Of a stretch of DNA of 64,000 nucleotides, positions 17,558 to 27,649 are shown piece by piece. How positions within the stretch are numbered: position 1 is the first letter of the stretch; each line of letters begins with the position of its first letter. The stretch lies in the NCBI GenBank assembly GCA_947258585.1, contig CAMYIZ010000065.1, positions 45,827 to 109,826 of the forward strand, read 5' to 3'. This DNA comes from an uncultured Haliea sp. GTDB lineage: Bacteria > Pseudomonadota > Gammaproteobacteria > Pseudomonadales > Halieaceae. The notes below the pieces were generated by a model that ran no database searches, was not told where the DNA came from, and worked only from the letters and a program-made list of their open reading frames with translations. Both the position numbers and the translations under genes were made by a program.

Positions 17558-18519
17558 ATCAGCCACGGACAGCCACTGGAGACCTGCACGGCGACCCCGT
17601 GCACCGGGAACTGATGGCCGGACTGCAGTCCAGGCAAAAAACCATCAACCCGAAATACTTTTATGATGAGGCCGGATCCTGTCTCTTTGCGCAAATTACG
17701 GCGCTGCCGGAGTATTACCCCACGCGAACCGAAACGGCGATATTGAAGAGCCATGCCCAGGACATTGCCAGGCAGGTGGGGAAGCAGAGGGTCGTGATCG
17801 AGCCCGGCGCTGGCAACTGTGAGAAGGTTCGCCACCTCATTCCCGCACTGCAACCGCGCTGCTACGTCCCCGTGGATATCTCCACCGATTTCCTTGCCGA
17901 CGCCGCTGCGGCTCTCAATGAGATTTTTCCGGAACTGCAGATTGAGCCGGTTGCGGCGGATTTTTCCCGGGTGATCTCCCTGCCTGAGGCGGTCGACTGC
18001 CGGTCCGCGGTAATCTTCTATCCGGGCTCGACAATTGGCAATTTCGAGCCCGCTGACGCGGTAAAATTCCTGCAGCGCATGCGCGGTCTCGCGGGAGCCG
18101 GGGGCTCAATCCTGGTCGGGGTCGACCTGCACAAGGACAATGCAATCCTGACCGCGGCCTACAACGACCGGGCCGGGATCACGGCGGCGTTCAACCGCAA
18201 TGTGCTCCTGCACCTGAACCGGCTGCTCGGGGCAGACTTCAGGCCCGAGCTGTTCCGGCATCATGCGTTCTACAACGAGGAAAGAAGACGTATCGAAATG
18301 CACCTGGTCAGTGAGATCGAGCAGATCGTGAACTGCGGGAGCACCCGGCTGCATTTTGCAGCGGGCGAGTCCATCCATACCGAAAACTCCTACAAATATA
18401 CCCTGCAGGACTTTTCCGCCCTGGTCGCAACGGCAGGCCTCAAACTGGAGCAAAGCTGGTCAGACCCCAACAAGCTGTTCAGCGTCAACCTGCTCAGCGT
18501 GGCACGGGACGGCGGCTGA
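17554..18519 (+). CDS. egtD: L-histidine N-alpha-methyltransferase
   Basis: 321 residues from the ATG at 17554, whose ATGA overlaps the egtB stop. EgtD trimethylates histidine to hercynine with three S-adenosylmethionine molecules, the first step of ergothioneine synthesis. Typical features are KTINPKYFYDEAGSCLFAQI near residue 30, LPEYYPTRTETAIL near 55, the SAM-binding VIEPGAGNCEKVRHLI near 85, FYPGSTIGNFEP near 160, and a C-terminal substrate loop with YKYTLQDF. The head-to-tail overlap with egtB makes a two-gene ergothioneine operon. The stop lies 4 bp from the convergent glgA stop. Confidence is high. Confidence 0.94.
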   Translation: MNQPRTATGDLHGDPVHRELMAGLQSRQKTINPKYFYDEAGSCLFAQITALPEYYPTRTETAILKSHAQDIARQVGKQRVVIEPGAGNCEKVRHLIPALQPRCYVPVDISTDFLADAAAALNEIFPELQIEPVAADFSRVISLPEAVDCRSAVIFYPGSTIGNFEPADAVKFLQRMRGLAGAGGSILVGVDLHKDNAILTAAYNDRAGITAAFNRNVLLHLNRLLGADFRPELFRHHAFYNEERRRIEMHLVSEIEQIVNCGSTRLHFAAGESIHTENSYKYTLQDFSALVATAGLKLEQSWSDPNKLFSVNLLSVARDGG

Positions 18520-18523
18520 GTCA

Positions 18524-20068
18524 CTACCGGTACAGGCGTGCCTCATAGGCACGCGCCACAGCGCTCCAGTCAAAGCGGGCGGCCGCGGCCTCCTCACTGA
18601 TACGGGACCAGGCCGCGGGATCGGTGGCGTGCAGGTTCAGCACCTGCTCGAAGCGCTGCAGCAGGTGGAGCGCTTGCGCCGCCTCACCGGTGCCGCCAAA
18701 GGCAAAGCCATTCACCCCGTCGCGAACCGTATCCGCCAGCCCGCCGACCGCATGTACCAGGCAGGGCTGGCCGGCACGCATCGCCAGCATCTGGCTGATA
18801 CCGCAGGGCTCGAATGAACTGGGCATGAGGAACAGGTCGCCACCGGCATAGAGCATTTCCGACAGCGGTTCCGAGAAGCCGCGCAGGAACAGGAAGTTAT
18901 CCGAGCGGGCGGCGACTGCGGCGAAAAAATCCTCCAACACCGGGTCGCCGCTGCCCAGCATGATGAACAGGCCGCGACGCCCCAGGCTCTCAAGTAGATG
19001 CTCAAGTACGCTGCGTCCATCGGCGACAGGCATACGCAACAAACGGACTTTCTGGTCGGTCAGGCGCCCCACCGAGGTCAGCAGAATCGACGGCCGCTTC
19101 CGCCGCCAGCGCTCCAGCGCGCTGGCGCCCCGCATCGCCCGGTCAGGCCCAGGCTCCTCCCGCCAGCGTTGCAGCTGCACACGCACCGCCGCCAGCAGGG
19201 CGCCGAACTCAACCGGTGCCACGCGGGATGCAGGGTACTCACAGCCATTGAGAATACCCTCCAGGCGGCCCTCGCGATCGGCCTGCCGCAGATCCTCTGC
19301 CAGGCCCTCGCCGGCATCGCCCTGGATTTCCCGGGCGTAGGTCGGCGACACCGCGTGCACCTTGCGGCACAGGCGTATACCGGCGCGCATGGGGTTGAAG
19401 CAGTCCGGGTAGCGGGGATCGCCGACAAAGGCATAGTCGTAGCGCAGGCGGGGAAACCAGGCTTCCAGGGCCGAGTCATCCCCGCGCAGGGGACGGATAC
19501 CCTGCAGGGCCAGATTGTGGATCGTGTAGACGAAATGGAGCTCACCCAGCGCGGCAAACCCCGGTTCAAAGCGGGCCAGGACAGGAACCATGGCGGTGTG
19601 CCAGTCGTGCAGGTGAACCCTGTCCGGCCACGGCAGCGCACCGTCCCGCAGGCCCGTGGCAACCGCGGCACAGAACAGGGCAAATTTCGAGGCGTCGGTA
19701 GCAAAGGGGCGGTCGGGCCCGTCGTCGCAATAGATTCGCCCGGGGCCGCAAGGCGCCAGCAGCGGGTGCTCCAGTACCTGGCAGCGCAGCCGCGGGTGGG
19801 CCGGGTCCGACGGCAGTACCCAGAGTTCGACGCGCTCTGTGTGGCCGCGAAAATCGACCTCCAGGGCAGTTTGCAACGTCGTTCCCGGGAGTCGCGAGAA
19901 GTGCTGGTAGCCCGGTACCAACACTGTGACCTCGTGGCCCAGCGCCGCCAAGGCGCGGGGCACATCCCGGATCACATCGCCCATACCACCAACCTTGCCG
20001 CCCGGCAGGGAACCGTTTTCGGCGGCGATCAGTAGCAGCCTCAATGGCCTGTCCTGCTGTCTTGCCAC
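18524..20068 (-). CDS. glgA: Glycogen synthase (ADP-glucose type, GT5), divergent member
   Basis: 514 residues; transfers glucose from ADP-glucose to the glycogen chain. The N-terminal Rossmann domain has KVGGMGDVIRDVPRALAALG near residue 23, where most GlgA have KTGGLADV, and HLHDWHTAMVPVLARFEPG near 145. The C-terminal domain has SSFEPCGISQMLAMRAGQPC near 420 followed by GGLADTVRDGVNGFAF, with the catalytic glutamate in FEPCG. It is the last gene of the glycogen operon, 2 bp from pgm. Its sequence is clearly GT5 but further from E. coli GlgA than its operon partners are from theirs. A maltose-phosphate or sucrose-type glycosyltransferase is less likely given the operon. Confidence 0.88.
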   Translation of the reverse strand: MARQQDRPLRLLLIAAENGSLPGGKVGGMGDVIRDVPRALAALGHEVTVLVPGYQHFSRLPGTTLQTALEVDFRGHTERVELWVLPSDPAHPRLRCQVLEHPLLAPCGPGRIYCDDGPDRPFATDASKFALFCAAVATGLRDGALPWPDRVHLHDWHTAMVPVLARFEPGFAALGELHFVYTIHNLALQGIRPLRGDDSALEAWFPRLRYDYAFVGDPRYPDCFNPMRAGIRLCRKVHAVSPTYAREIQGDAGEGLAEDLRQADREGRLEGILNGCEYPASRVAPVEFGALLAAVRVQLQRWREEPGPDRAMRGASALERWRRKRPSILLTSVGRLTDQKVRLLRMPVADGRSVLEHLLESLGRRGLFIMLGSGDPVLEDFFAAVAARSDNFLFLRGFSEPLSEMLYAGGDLFLMPSSFEPCGISQMLAMRAGQPCLVHAVGGLADTVRDGVNGFAFGGTGEAAQALHLLQRFEQVLNLHATDPAAWSRISEEAAAARFDWSAVARAYEARLYR

Positions 20069-20070
20069 GC

Positions 20071-21705
<1,635 letters not shown>

Positions 21706-21729
21706 TCATGTTCCTTGCGAAGAAAGATA

Positions 21730-22998
21730 TCAGGCATAGCCCTCGGGCTGGCCCAGCATACCGCGGGTGACCAATACCACACCGCTGTCGGTGACCCGCA
21801 GCCCGTTGGCACGGTCCTGGCCGGCATCATGCCCAATTACCATCCCCTTGGGAATCACGCAGCCGCGATCGACGATGGCATTGCGCATCTGCACATTGCG
21901 ACCCACCTCCACCTCGGGCAGGATCACCGACTTGTCGATCGTCGAGTAGGAGTTGATTCGCACATTGGAAAACAGGACCGAGTTGCTGACCAGGCTCCCC
22001 GACACGATACAGCCCCCCGAGACCATGGAGTCCACCGCGCTGCCACGGCGGTCATCACGGTTGAACACGAACTTGGCCGGCGGCAGCTGCTCCTGGTAGG
22101 TCCACAGGGGCCAGTCCTTTTCGTACAGGTTCAGCGATGGCGAAGTGCCGATCAACTCCATGTTGGCCATCCAGAACGAGTCCAGCGTGCCGACGTCGCG
22201 CCAGTAGGCCTTGCCGCCGGTCTCCGGGTCGCGAAAGGGATAGGCGTGCAAATGAAAGCTCTGCAGCAGCTCCGGGATGATGTCATTGCCGAAATCGTGT
22301 GAGGACTGCAGGTTGCCGGCATCCCGGATCAGGCGCTCGAACAGAAAATCGGTGTTGAATATGTAGTTGCCCATGGAAGCCAGTGTCAGGCCGGGCTTGC
22401 CCGGGATCTCCGCCGGCCGCGCCGGCTTCTCCTGAAACGCGGTCACCCGATTGTTCGAGTCCACCTGCATGACGCCAAAGGCGTTGGCGGCCTCCGCCAC
22501 CGGCACCTCCAGGCAACACACGGTCATCTCCGCGCCTGACTCGACATGGGCGACCAGCATGGGCCCGTAGTCCATCTTGTAGACATGGTCGCCGGAGAGA
22601 ATCATCACATACTTGGGCATTTCCGCGCGGATGATATCCAGGTTCTGGTAGATGGCATCCGCTGTGCCCTGGTACCAGTCCTCGGAGTAGCGCTGGGATG
22701 CGGGGAGAATTTCCACATACTCGCCCAGCTCTTTCTTGAAGTGGGTCCAGCCCCGCACCAGGTGGCGCACCAGGGAGTGCGCCTTGTACTGGGTCAGCAC
22801 ACCGATGCGGCGAATCCCCGAATTGACACAGTTGGACAGGGGGAAATCGATGATGCGGTACTTGCCGCCAAAATACAGCGCGGGTTTGGCGCGCCAGTTG
22901 GTCAGCTCATACAGCCGCGAGCCGCGTCCGCCCGCGAGCACCAGTGCCATGGTGTCCCGGGTAAGGCGGCTGACATAGCGGGGATTCTGGTCGTCCAT
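21730..22998 (-). CDS. glgC: Glucose-1-phosphate adenylyltransferase (ADP-glucose pyrophosphorylase)
   Basis: 422 residues; makes ADP-glucose, the committed step of bacterial glycogen synthesis. The nucleotidyltransferase motif is [20 protein letters not shown] near residue 20, then [20 protein letters not shown] near 55. [15 protein letters not shown] carries the catalytic Asp near 140. The C-terminal left-handed beta-helix has hexapeptide-like repeats ([20 protein letters not shown]). The allosteric N-terminal Lys/Arg pattern resembles E. coli GlgC, where fructose 1,6-bisphosphate activates and AMP inhibits; such regulation is expected but not shown. It sits 42 bp downstream of glgP in the same operon. 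Confidence 0.96.
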   Translation of the reverse strand: MDDQNPRYVSRLTRDTMALVLAGGRGSRLYELTNWRAKPALYFGGKYRIIDFPLSNCVNSGIRRIGVLTQYKAHSLVRHLVRGWTHFKKELGEYVEILPASQRYSEDWYQGTADAIYQNLDIIRAEMPKYVMILSGDHVYKMDYGPMLVAHVESGAEMTVCCLEVPVAEAANAFGVMQVDSNNRVTAFQEKPARPAEIPGKPGLTLASMGNYIFNTDFLFERLIRDAGNLQSSHDFGNDIIPELLQSFHLHAYPFRDPETGGKAYWRDVGTLDSFWMANMELIGTSPSLNLYEKDWPLWTYQEQLPPAKFVFNRDDRRGSAVDSMVSGGCIVSGSLVSNSVLFSNVRINSYSTIDKSVILPEVEVGRNVQMRNAIVDRGCVIPKGMVIGHDAGQDRANGLRVTDSGVVLVTRGMLGQPEGYA

Positions 22999-23040
22999 GG
23001 GCCTTCTCCTTCAACCATCGTAGCTGCGGTCGGCAAGTGA

Positions 23041-25497
23041 TCACCAGACAGGCCGGCCGGGAAACCATATCTCATCGGCGTACTCGCCGATAGTGCGATC
23101 ACTGGAAAAACGGCCGCTGCTGGCGGTATTGAGGATACTCTTGCGTGCCCAGCGCGCGGGATCGCGGTAGCAGTCGCTGACGGACTGCTGCGCATCCACA
23201 TAGCTGCGAAAGTCCGCTGCGGTCATCCAGGGATCGCTGCCACTGCGAATTCCCGCCACGATCGGATCAAATATTCCGAACTCCAGCATATTGAAGTGCC
23301 CGGAGTCGAGCAGCTGCATGACCCTGGCCAGGTCCTCGTCAGCGGCTATCAGGGCTACCGGATCATAATCACCGCGCCGGGCCTCCACCTCTTCCGCGGT
23401 CAGCCCAAACAGGTAGAAATTATCCTCTCCCACCGCCTCCCGGATCTCGATATTGGCGCCATCCAGGGTGCCGATGGTGATGGCGCCGTTCATCATGAAT
23501 TTCATGTTGCCGGTACCCGAGGCTTCCTTGCCCGCGGTGGATATCTGCTCCGACAGGTCGGTGCCAGGGCAAATCACTTCCATCGCCGTCACCCGGTAAT
23601 CCGGCAGGAACGCCACCCGCAGCCAATTGCTGACCCGCGGATCGCGATTCACCACCGTTGCCACATTGTTGATCAGCTTGATGATCAGCTTGGCCATGGC
23701 GTAACCGGGAGCTGCCTTGCCGCCAAACAGGACACAGCGTGGCTGGATGTCGGCAGTATCGCCTTGCAGTACCCGTGCGTAGAGATGAATAACATGAAGT
23801 ATGTTGAGCAGCTGGCGCTTGTATTCGTGAATGCGCTTCACCTGCACATCGAACAGCATGTCCGGGGCGAAGCTGACGTTGCACCGGTCCTGTACCAGGC
23901 GGGCCAGGAGCGCCTTGTTGTCGCGCCGGATAGCCATGAAGCGCTCGGCGAAACTGCTGTCGCCAGCCAGCGGCACCAGCCCCTGCAACTGCTCCAGATC
24001 GGTCACCCAGCCCGGGCCAATGGTTTCGTTGAGCAGCCCGGCGAGGCCGGGGTTACACTCTGCCAGCCAGCGTCGCGGCGTCACCCCGTTGGTCTTGTTG
24101 TTGAATTTCTGCGGCATCATTTCATGGAAATCGCGGAACAGGCCCTCGGTCAACAGCCGGGTATGCAGGGCGGCCACGCCGTTGACCGAGTGACTTCCCA
24201 CAATCCCGAGGAAGGCCATCCGCAGCATGGGCTCCGGCCCCTCTTCCACCAGCGACATGCGGGCCTGGCGACCGGTATCACCGGGCCAGTGATCCGCGAC
24301 CCGCGACAGGAAACGGGCGTTGATCTCGTAGATGATTTCCAGCAGCCGGGGAAACAGCTCCCCGAACAGGCTTACCGGCCATTTTTCCAGCGCCTCCGGC
24401 AGCAGGGTGTGGTTGGTGTAGGCCATGGTGGCATTGGTAATCACCCAGGCCTCGTTCCACTCCAGGCCATGCTCGTCCAGCAGCAAGCGCATCAGCTCGG
24501 CAATGGCGATGGTGGGGTGGGTGTCATTGAGCTGGAAACCGTTGCCCGCGGCGAATCCGGTGAAATCCTCGCCATTCGCCACGACCCAGCGCGCCAGCAC
24601 ATCCTGCAGGCTGGCCGATGCCAGGAAATACTGCTGTCGCAGGCGCAGGACCTTGCCCTGCTCACTGGCATCATTGGGATACAACACCATGGTGATCTGT
24701 TCCGCCTCGTTCTTGGCGGCCACCGCATCCGTATAGCTGCCGGCATTGAACTCGTTTAAGTCGAATTCGTCGGTAGCCTCGGCTTTCCACAGGCGCAGGG
24801 TGTTCACCGTGCCGTTGCGATAACCGGGCACGGGGATGTCGTAGGGCACCGCCAGCACATCCCGGGAATCCGCCCAGCGTACCCGCCAGGCGCCGTTCGC
24901 GTCCTGGTAGTGTTCACTGCGGCCGAAGAACTGGATGCGCCGGGTTGCTTCAGGACACTCGATTTCCCAGGGATTACCGTGGCGCAGCCAGCGATCGGGG
25001 TACTCGACCTGGTAGCCGTTTTCTATGCGCTGATGGAACATTCCGTACTGGTAGCGAATACCGTAGCCGGTGACCGGCAACTGCAGGGTCGCACAGCTGT
25101 CGAGAAAACAGGCGGCCAGGCGGCCCAGGCCGCCATTGCCCAGGCCGGCGTCCAGCTCCTCGTCCTCCAGCTGTTCCAGATCACAGGCCCAGGACTGCAA
25201 CGCCGCGCGCACCGATTCCTCCAGATCGAGGTTGAGCACCGCATTGCCCAGGGTCCTGCCCATGAGAAACTCCAGCGACAGGTAGTTTATGGTCTTGCAA
25301 CCCTGCTCGCGGCACCGCTCGCGGGTGTCCTGCCAGCGGGCCACCAGCTGGTCGCGCACGGTAAGGGCCAGAGCCTGGTAAAGGTGGAACCGGGTTTCAC
25401 AGCCGCTGTCATCACGCCCCAGGGTCAGGCTGTAGTGGCGCTGTAAATCTTCTTCCAGGGTGGTGGCCTTGAGGGCGCGGGCCAGATTCTGGTTCAT
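23041..25497 (-). CDS. glgP: Glycogen/alpha-glucan phosphorylase
   Basis: 818 residues, typical for GT35 phosphorylases. It cleaves alpha-1,4 ends with phosphate to release glucose 1-phosphate. Seen in order: TINYLSLEFLMGRTLGNAVL near residue 65, LGNGGLGRLAACFLDS near 120, active-site TNGVTPRRWLAECNPGL near 470, and the pyridoxal-phosphate lysine in EASGTGNMKFMMNGA near 660, followed by IGTLDGANIEI. It lies between glgX and glgC (22 and 42 bp gaps). With MalQ and GlgX it forms the degradative half of an operon that also holds the synthetic genes. Confidence 0.97.
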   Translation of the reverse strand: MNQNLARALKATTLEEDLQRHYSLTLGRDDSGCETRFHLYQALALTVRDQLVARWQDTRERCREQGCKTINYLSLEFLMGRTLGNAVLNLDLEESVRAALQSWACDLEQLEDEELDAGLGNGGLGRLAACFLDSCATLQLPVTGYGIRYQYGMFHQRIENGYQVEYPDRWLRHGNPWEIECPEATRRIQFFGRSEHYQDANGAWRVRWADSRDVLAVPYDIPVPGYRNGTVNTLRLWKAEATDEFDLNEFNAGSYTDAVAAKNEAEQITMVLYPNDASEQGKVLRLRQQYFLASASLQDVLARWVVANGEDFTGFAAGNGFQLNDTHPTIAIAELMRLLLDEHGLEWNEAWVITNATMAYTNHTLLPEALEKWPVSLFGELFPRLLEIIYEINARFLSRVADHWPGDTGRQARMSLVEEGPEPMLRMAFLGIVGSHSVNGVAALHTRLLTEGLFRDFHEMMPQKFNNKTNGVTPRRWLAECNPGLAGLLNETIGPGWVTDLEQLQGLVPLAGDSSFAERFMAIRRDNKALLARLVQDRCNVSFAPDMLFDVQVKRIHEYKRQLLNILHVIHLYARVLQGDTADIQPRCVLFGGKAAPGYAMAKLIIKLINNVATVVNRDPRVSNWLRVAFLPDYRVTAMEVICPGTDLSEQISTAGKEASGTGNMKFMMNGAITIGTLDGANIEIREAVGEDNFYLFGLTAEEVEARRGDYDPVALIAADEDLARVMQLLDSGHFNMLEFGIFDPIVAGIRSGSDPWMTAADFRSYVDAQQSVSDCYRDPARWARKSILNTASSGRFSSDRTIGEYADEIWFPGRPVW

Positions 25498-25519
25498 GGG
25501 CAGAGTCGCTCCGTGGGCA

Positions 25520-27649
25520 TCAGGGGGACGGCGGGGCCGTCGGGTGGGTGTCTTCGATCGTACAATTGGTGAGTATCTGTATTGAACAGGGCGCCAGCAT
25601 CACGGTGACTGGAGCCAGCAGGCAGGGGGCGTCCATCCCGCTCACGGCGTCCGGGTCCGCGGTGTCCACCACCAGCCGCCAGCCCGGGGTCGCTATCGCG
25701 GGCAGGGTGAAACTGTGCTCTTCCCGGGCGGCGTTGAAAATTACCAGCAGGCAGCGGGATTCCCCGGTGTTGTCATCGGGCTTTTCTGTCAGCAGGTAGC
25801 CCAGCAGCTGGTTGCGGTGCTCGTGCCAGTGCTCGTCCCGCATCAGGCGGCCTTCCCCGTTCAGCCACTGGATGCCGTCATCGTGGGGGTCATTGGGGCG
25901 GTGCCGGTATTCAAAGGCCTGCAACACTGAAAACTGCCGGCGCAGGTCCAGCAGCCTGCGGGTGAAGGCCGCCAGCTCCGCGGCGGAGCCATCGCTGTCC
26001 TCCCAGTCCACCCAGTTGAGCTCATTGTCCTGGCAATAGGCGTTGTTGTTGCCGTGCTGGGTACGGCCCCGCTCATCACCTGCCAGCAACATGGGCACGC
26101 CCTGGGATACCGCCAGGGTGGCCAGGAAGTTCCGCTGCAGGCGCCGCCGCAGTGTCTCCACCGCGGGATCATCGCTGGGCCCTTCGACGCCCTGGTTGTC
26201 ACTGAAATTCTCGCGATGGCCGTCGTTGTTGTCCTCGCCATTGGCCTCGTTGTGACGGCGGTTATAGCTGACCAGGTCGCGCAGGGTGAATCCGTCGTGG
26301 CTGGTGAGGAAATTGATGCTGGCGCGGGGGCGCCTGCCCGCGTGCTCGAAGATATCCCCGGAACCGTGCAGGCGCCGGGCCAGCTCGGGCAGCTGACCGC
26401 TGTCGCCCCGCCAGTAACGCCGCACCGTGTCCCGGTAACGATCGTTCCACTCACTCCACTGCGCCGGGAACCGACCCAGCTGGTAGCCTCCGGGACCGAC
26501 ATCCCAGGGCTCGGCGATCAACTTGCAGGAGGACAGCAGCGGATCCTGGGACACCACCTGGAAAAAGGTCGCGGCGCTGTCAAAGCCATGCTCGGTACGC
26601 CCGAACACCGTGGCCAGGTCAAAGCGGAAACCGTCGACACCCATATTGCCGGCCCAGTAGCGGAGGCTGTCGGTGACCAATTGCATCACGCGCGGATGAC
26701 GGATATTCAGCGTATTTCCGCAACCCGTGTCGTTGACGTAAAAGCGGCGGTCACCGGGCAGCAGCTGGTAATAGGACAGGTTGTCGATACCGCGGAAACT
26801 GAGGGTAGGACCCAGGTGGTTGCCCTCGCAGCTGTGGTTGAATACCACGTCGAGGATGACCTCCAGTCCCGCCTGGTGGAACCGGTCCACCATCTGCCGG
26901 AACTCGTCCGGGTCGTTTCCCCTCAGGTAGGCCGGGTGGGGGGCAAAGAACGACAGCGTGTTGTAACCCCAGTAATTGCCGAGACCCTTTTCGAACAGAT
27001 GGTACTCGTCGATGAATGCATGCACCGGCAGCAGCTCGACGGTGGTAATCCCCAGCGCCTTGAGGTAGCGAATCACCGCCGGCTGGGACAGGCCCGCGAA
27101 GGTGCCCCGCATCGCTTCGGGCACCTCCGGGTGACGCAGGGTGAATCCGCGCACGTGGGTCTCGTAGATCACCGCCTTGCGCCAGGGCACCAGCGGGGTA
27201 AGGGCATTGTTGCACCAGTCGCTGCGCTCGCAGACCACCGCCTTGGGCACCCAGGCAGCATTGTCGCGGGTGTCGAACGCGAGGTCCTGGGCGCTGTCGC
27301 TGCGCGGATAGGCAAAGTGCGCTTCGTGCCAGCTGAAACGCCCGGCAAGCCGGGGCGCGTAGGGGTCCAGCAGCAGCTTGTGGGGATTGAACCGGTGGCC
27401 GGCATGGGGTTCGAACCGGCCGTGTACACGATAGCCGTAGCAGGTCCCCGGGCGCACCCCGGGAACATAGCCGTGCCAGACATCGTGGGTGCGCTCGGGC
27501 AGGCTGAGGCGCGCTATCTCGCGCTCCCCCGCCGGATCATACAGGCACAGCTCAACGCCGGTGGCGTGGGCGCTGAACAGGGCGAAGTTGGTGCCCTCGC
27601 CGTCAAAGCTGGCCCCAAAGGGGCGCGGTTCACCCGCCAGTACCTTCAC
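25520..27649 (-). CDS. glgX: Glycogen debranching enzyme
   Basis: 709 residues, GH13 isoamylase type. It hydrolyses alpha-1,6 links of limit dextrins after phosphorylase action. An N-terminal CBM48-like domain (FGASFDGEGTNFALFSAHAT) precedes the catalytic barrel with the four GH13 regions: DVVFNHSCEGN near 270, DGFRFDLATVFGR near 345 (nucleophile Asp), LIAEPWDVG near 380 (acid Glu) and NFLTSHDGFTLRDLVSYN near 440. Its start overlaps the glgB stop by four bases, indicating translational coupling. TreX/isoamylase is the only close alternative; the operon supports GlgX. Confidence 0.95.
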   Translation of the reverse strand: MKVLAGEPRPFGASFDGEGTNFALFSAHATGVELCLYDPAGEREIARLSLPERTHDVWHGYVPGVRPGTCYGYRVHGRFEPHAGHRFNPHKLLLDPYAPRLAGRFSWHEAHFAYPRSDSAQDLAFDTRDNAAWVPKAVVCERSDWCNNALTPLVPWRKAVIYETHVRGFTLRHPEVPEAMRGTFAGLSQPAVIRYLKALGITTVELLPVHAFIDEYHLFEKGLGNYWGYNTLSFFAPHPAYLRGNDPDEFRQMVDRFHQAGLEVILDVVFNHSCEGNHLGPTLSFRGIDNLSYYQLLPGDRRFYVNDTGCGNTLNIRHPRVMQLVTDSLRYWAGNMGVDGFRFDLATVFGRTEHGFDSAATFFQVVSQDPLLSSCKLIAEPWDVGPGGYQLGRFPAQWSEWNDRYRDTVRRYWRGDSGQLPELARRLHGSGDIFEHAGRRPRASINFLTSHDGFTLRDLVSYNRRHNEANGEDNNDGHRENFSDNQGVEGPSDDPAVETLRRRLQRNFLATLAVSQGVPMLLAGDERGRTQHGNNNAYCQDNELNWVDWEDSDGSAAELAAFTRRLLDLRRQFSVLQAFEYRHRPNDPHDDGIQWLNGEGRLMRDEHWHEHRNQLLGYLLTEKPDDNTGESRCLLVIFNAAREEHSFTLPAIATPGWRLVVDTADPDAVSGMDAPCLLAPVTVMLAPCSIQILTNCTIEDTHPTAPPSP

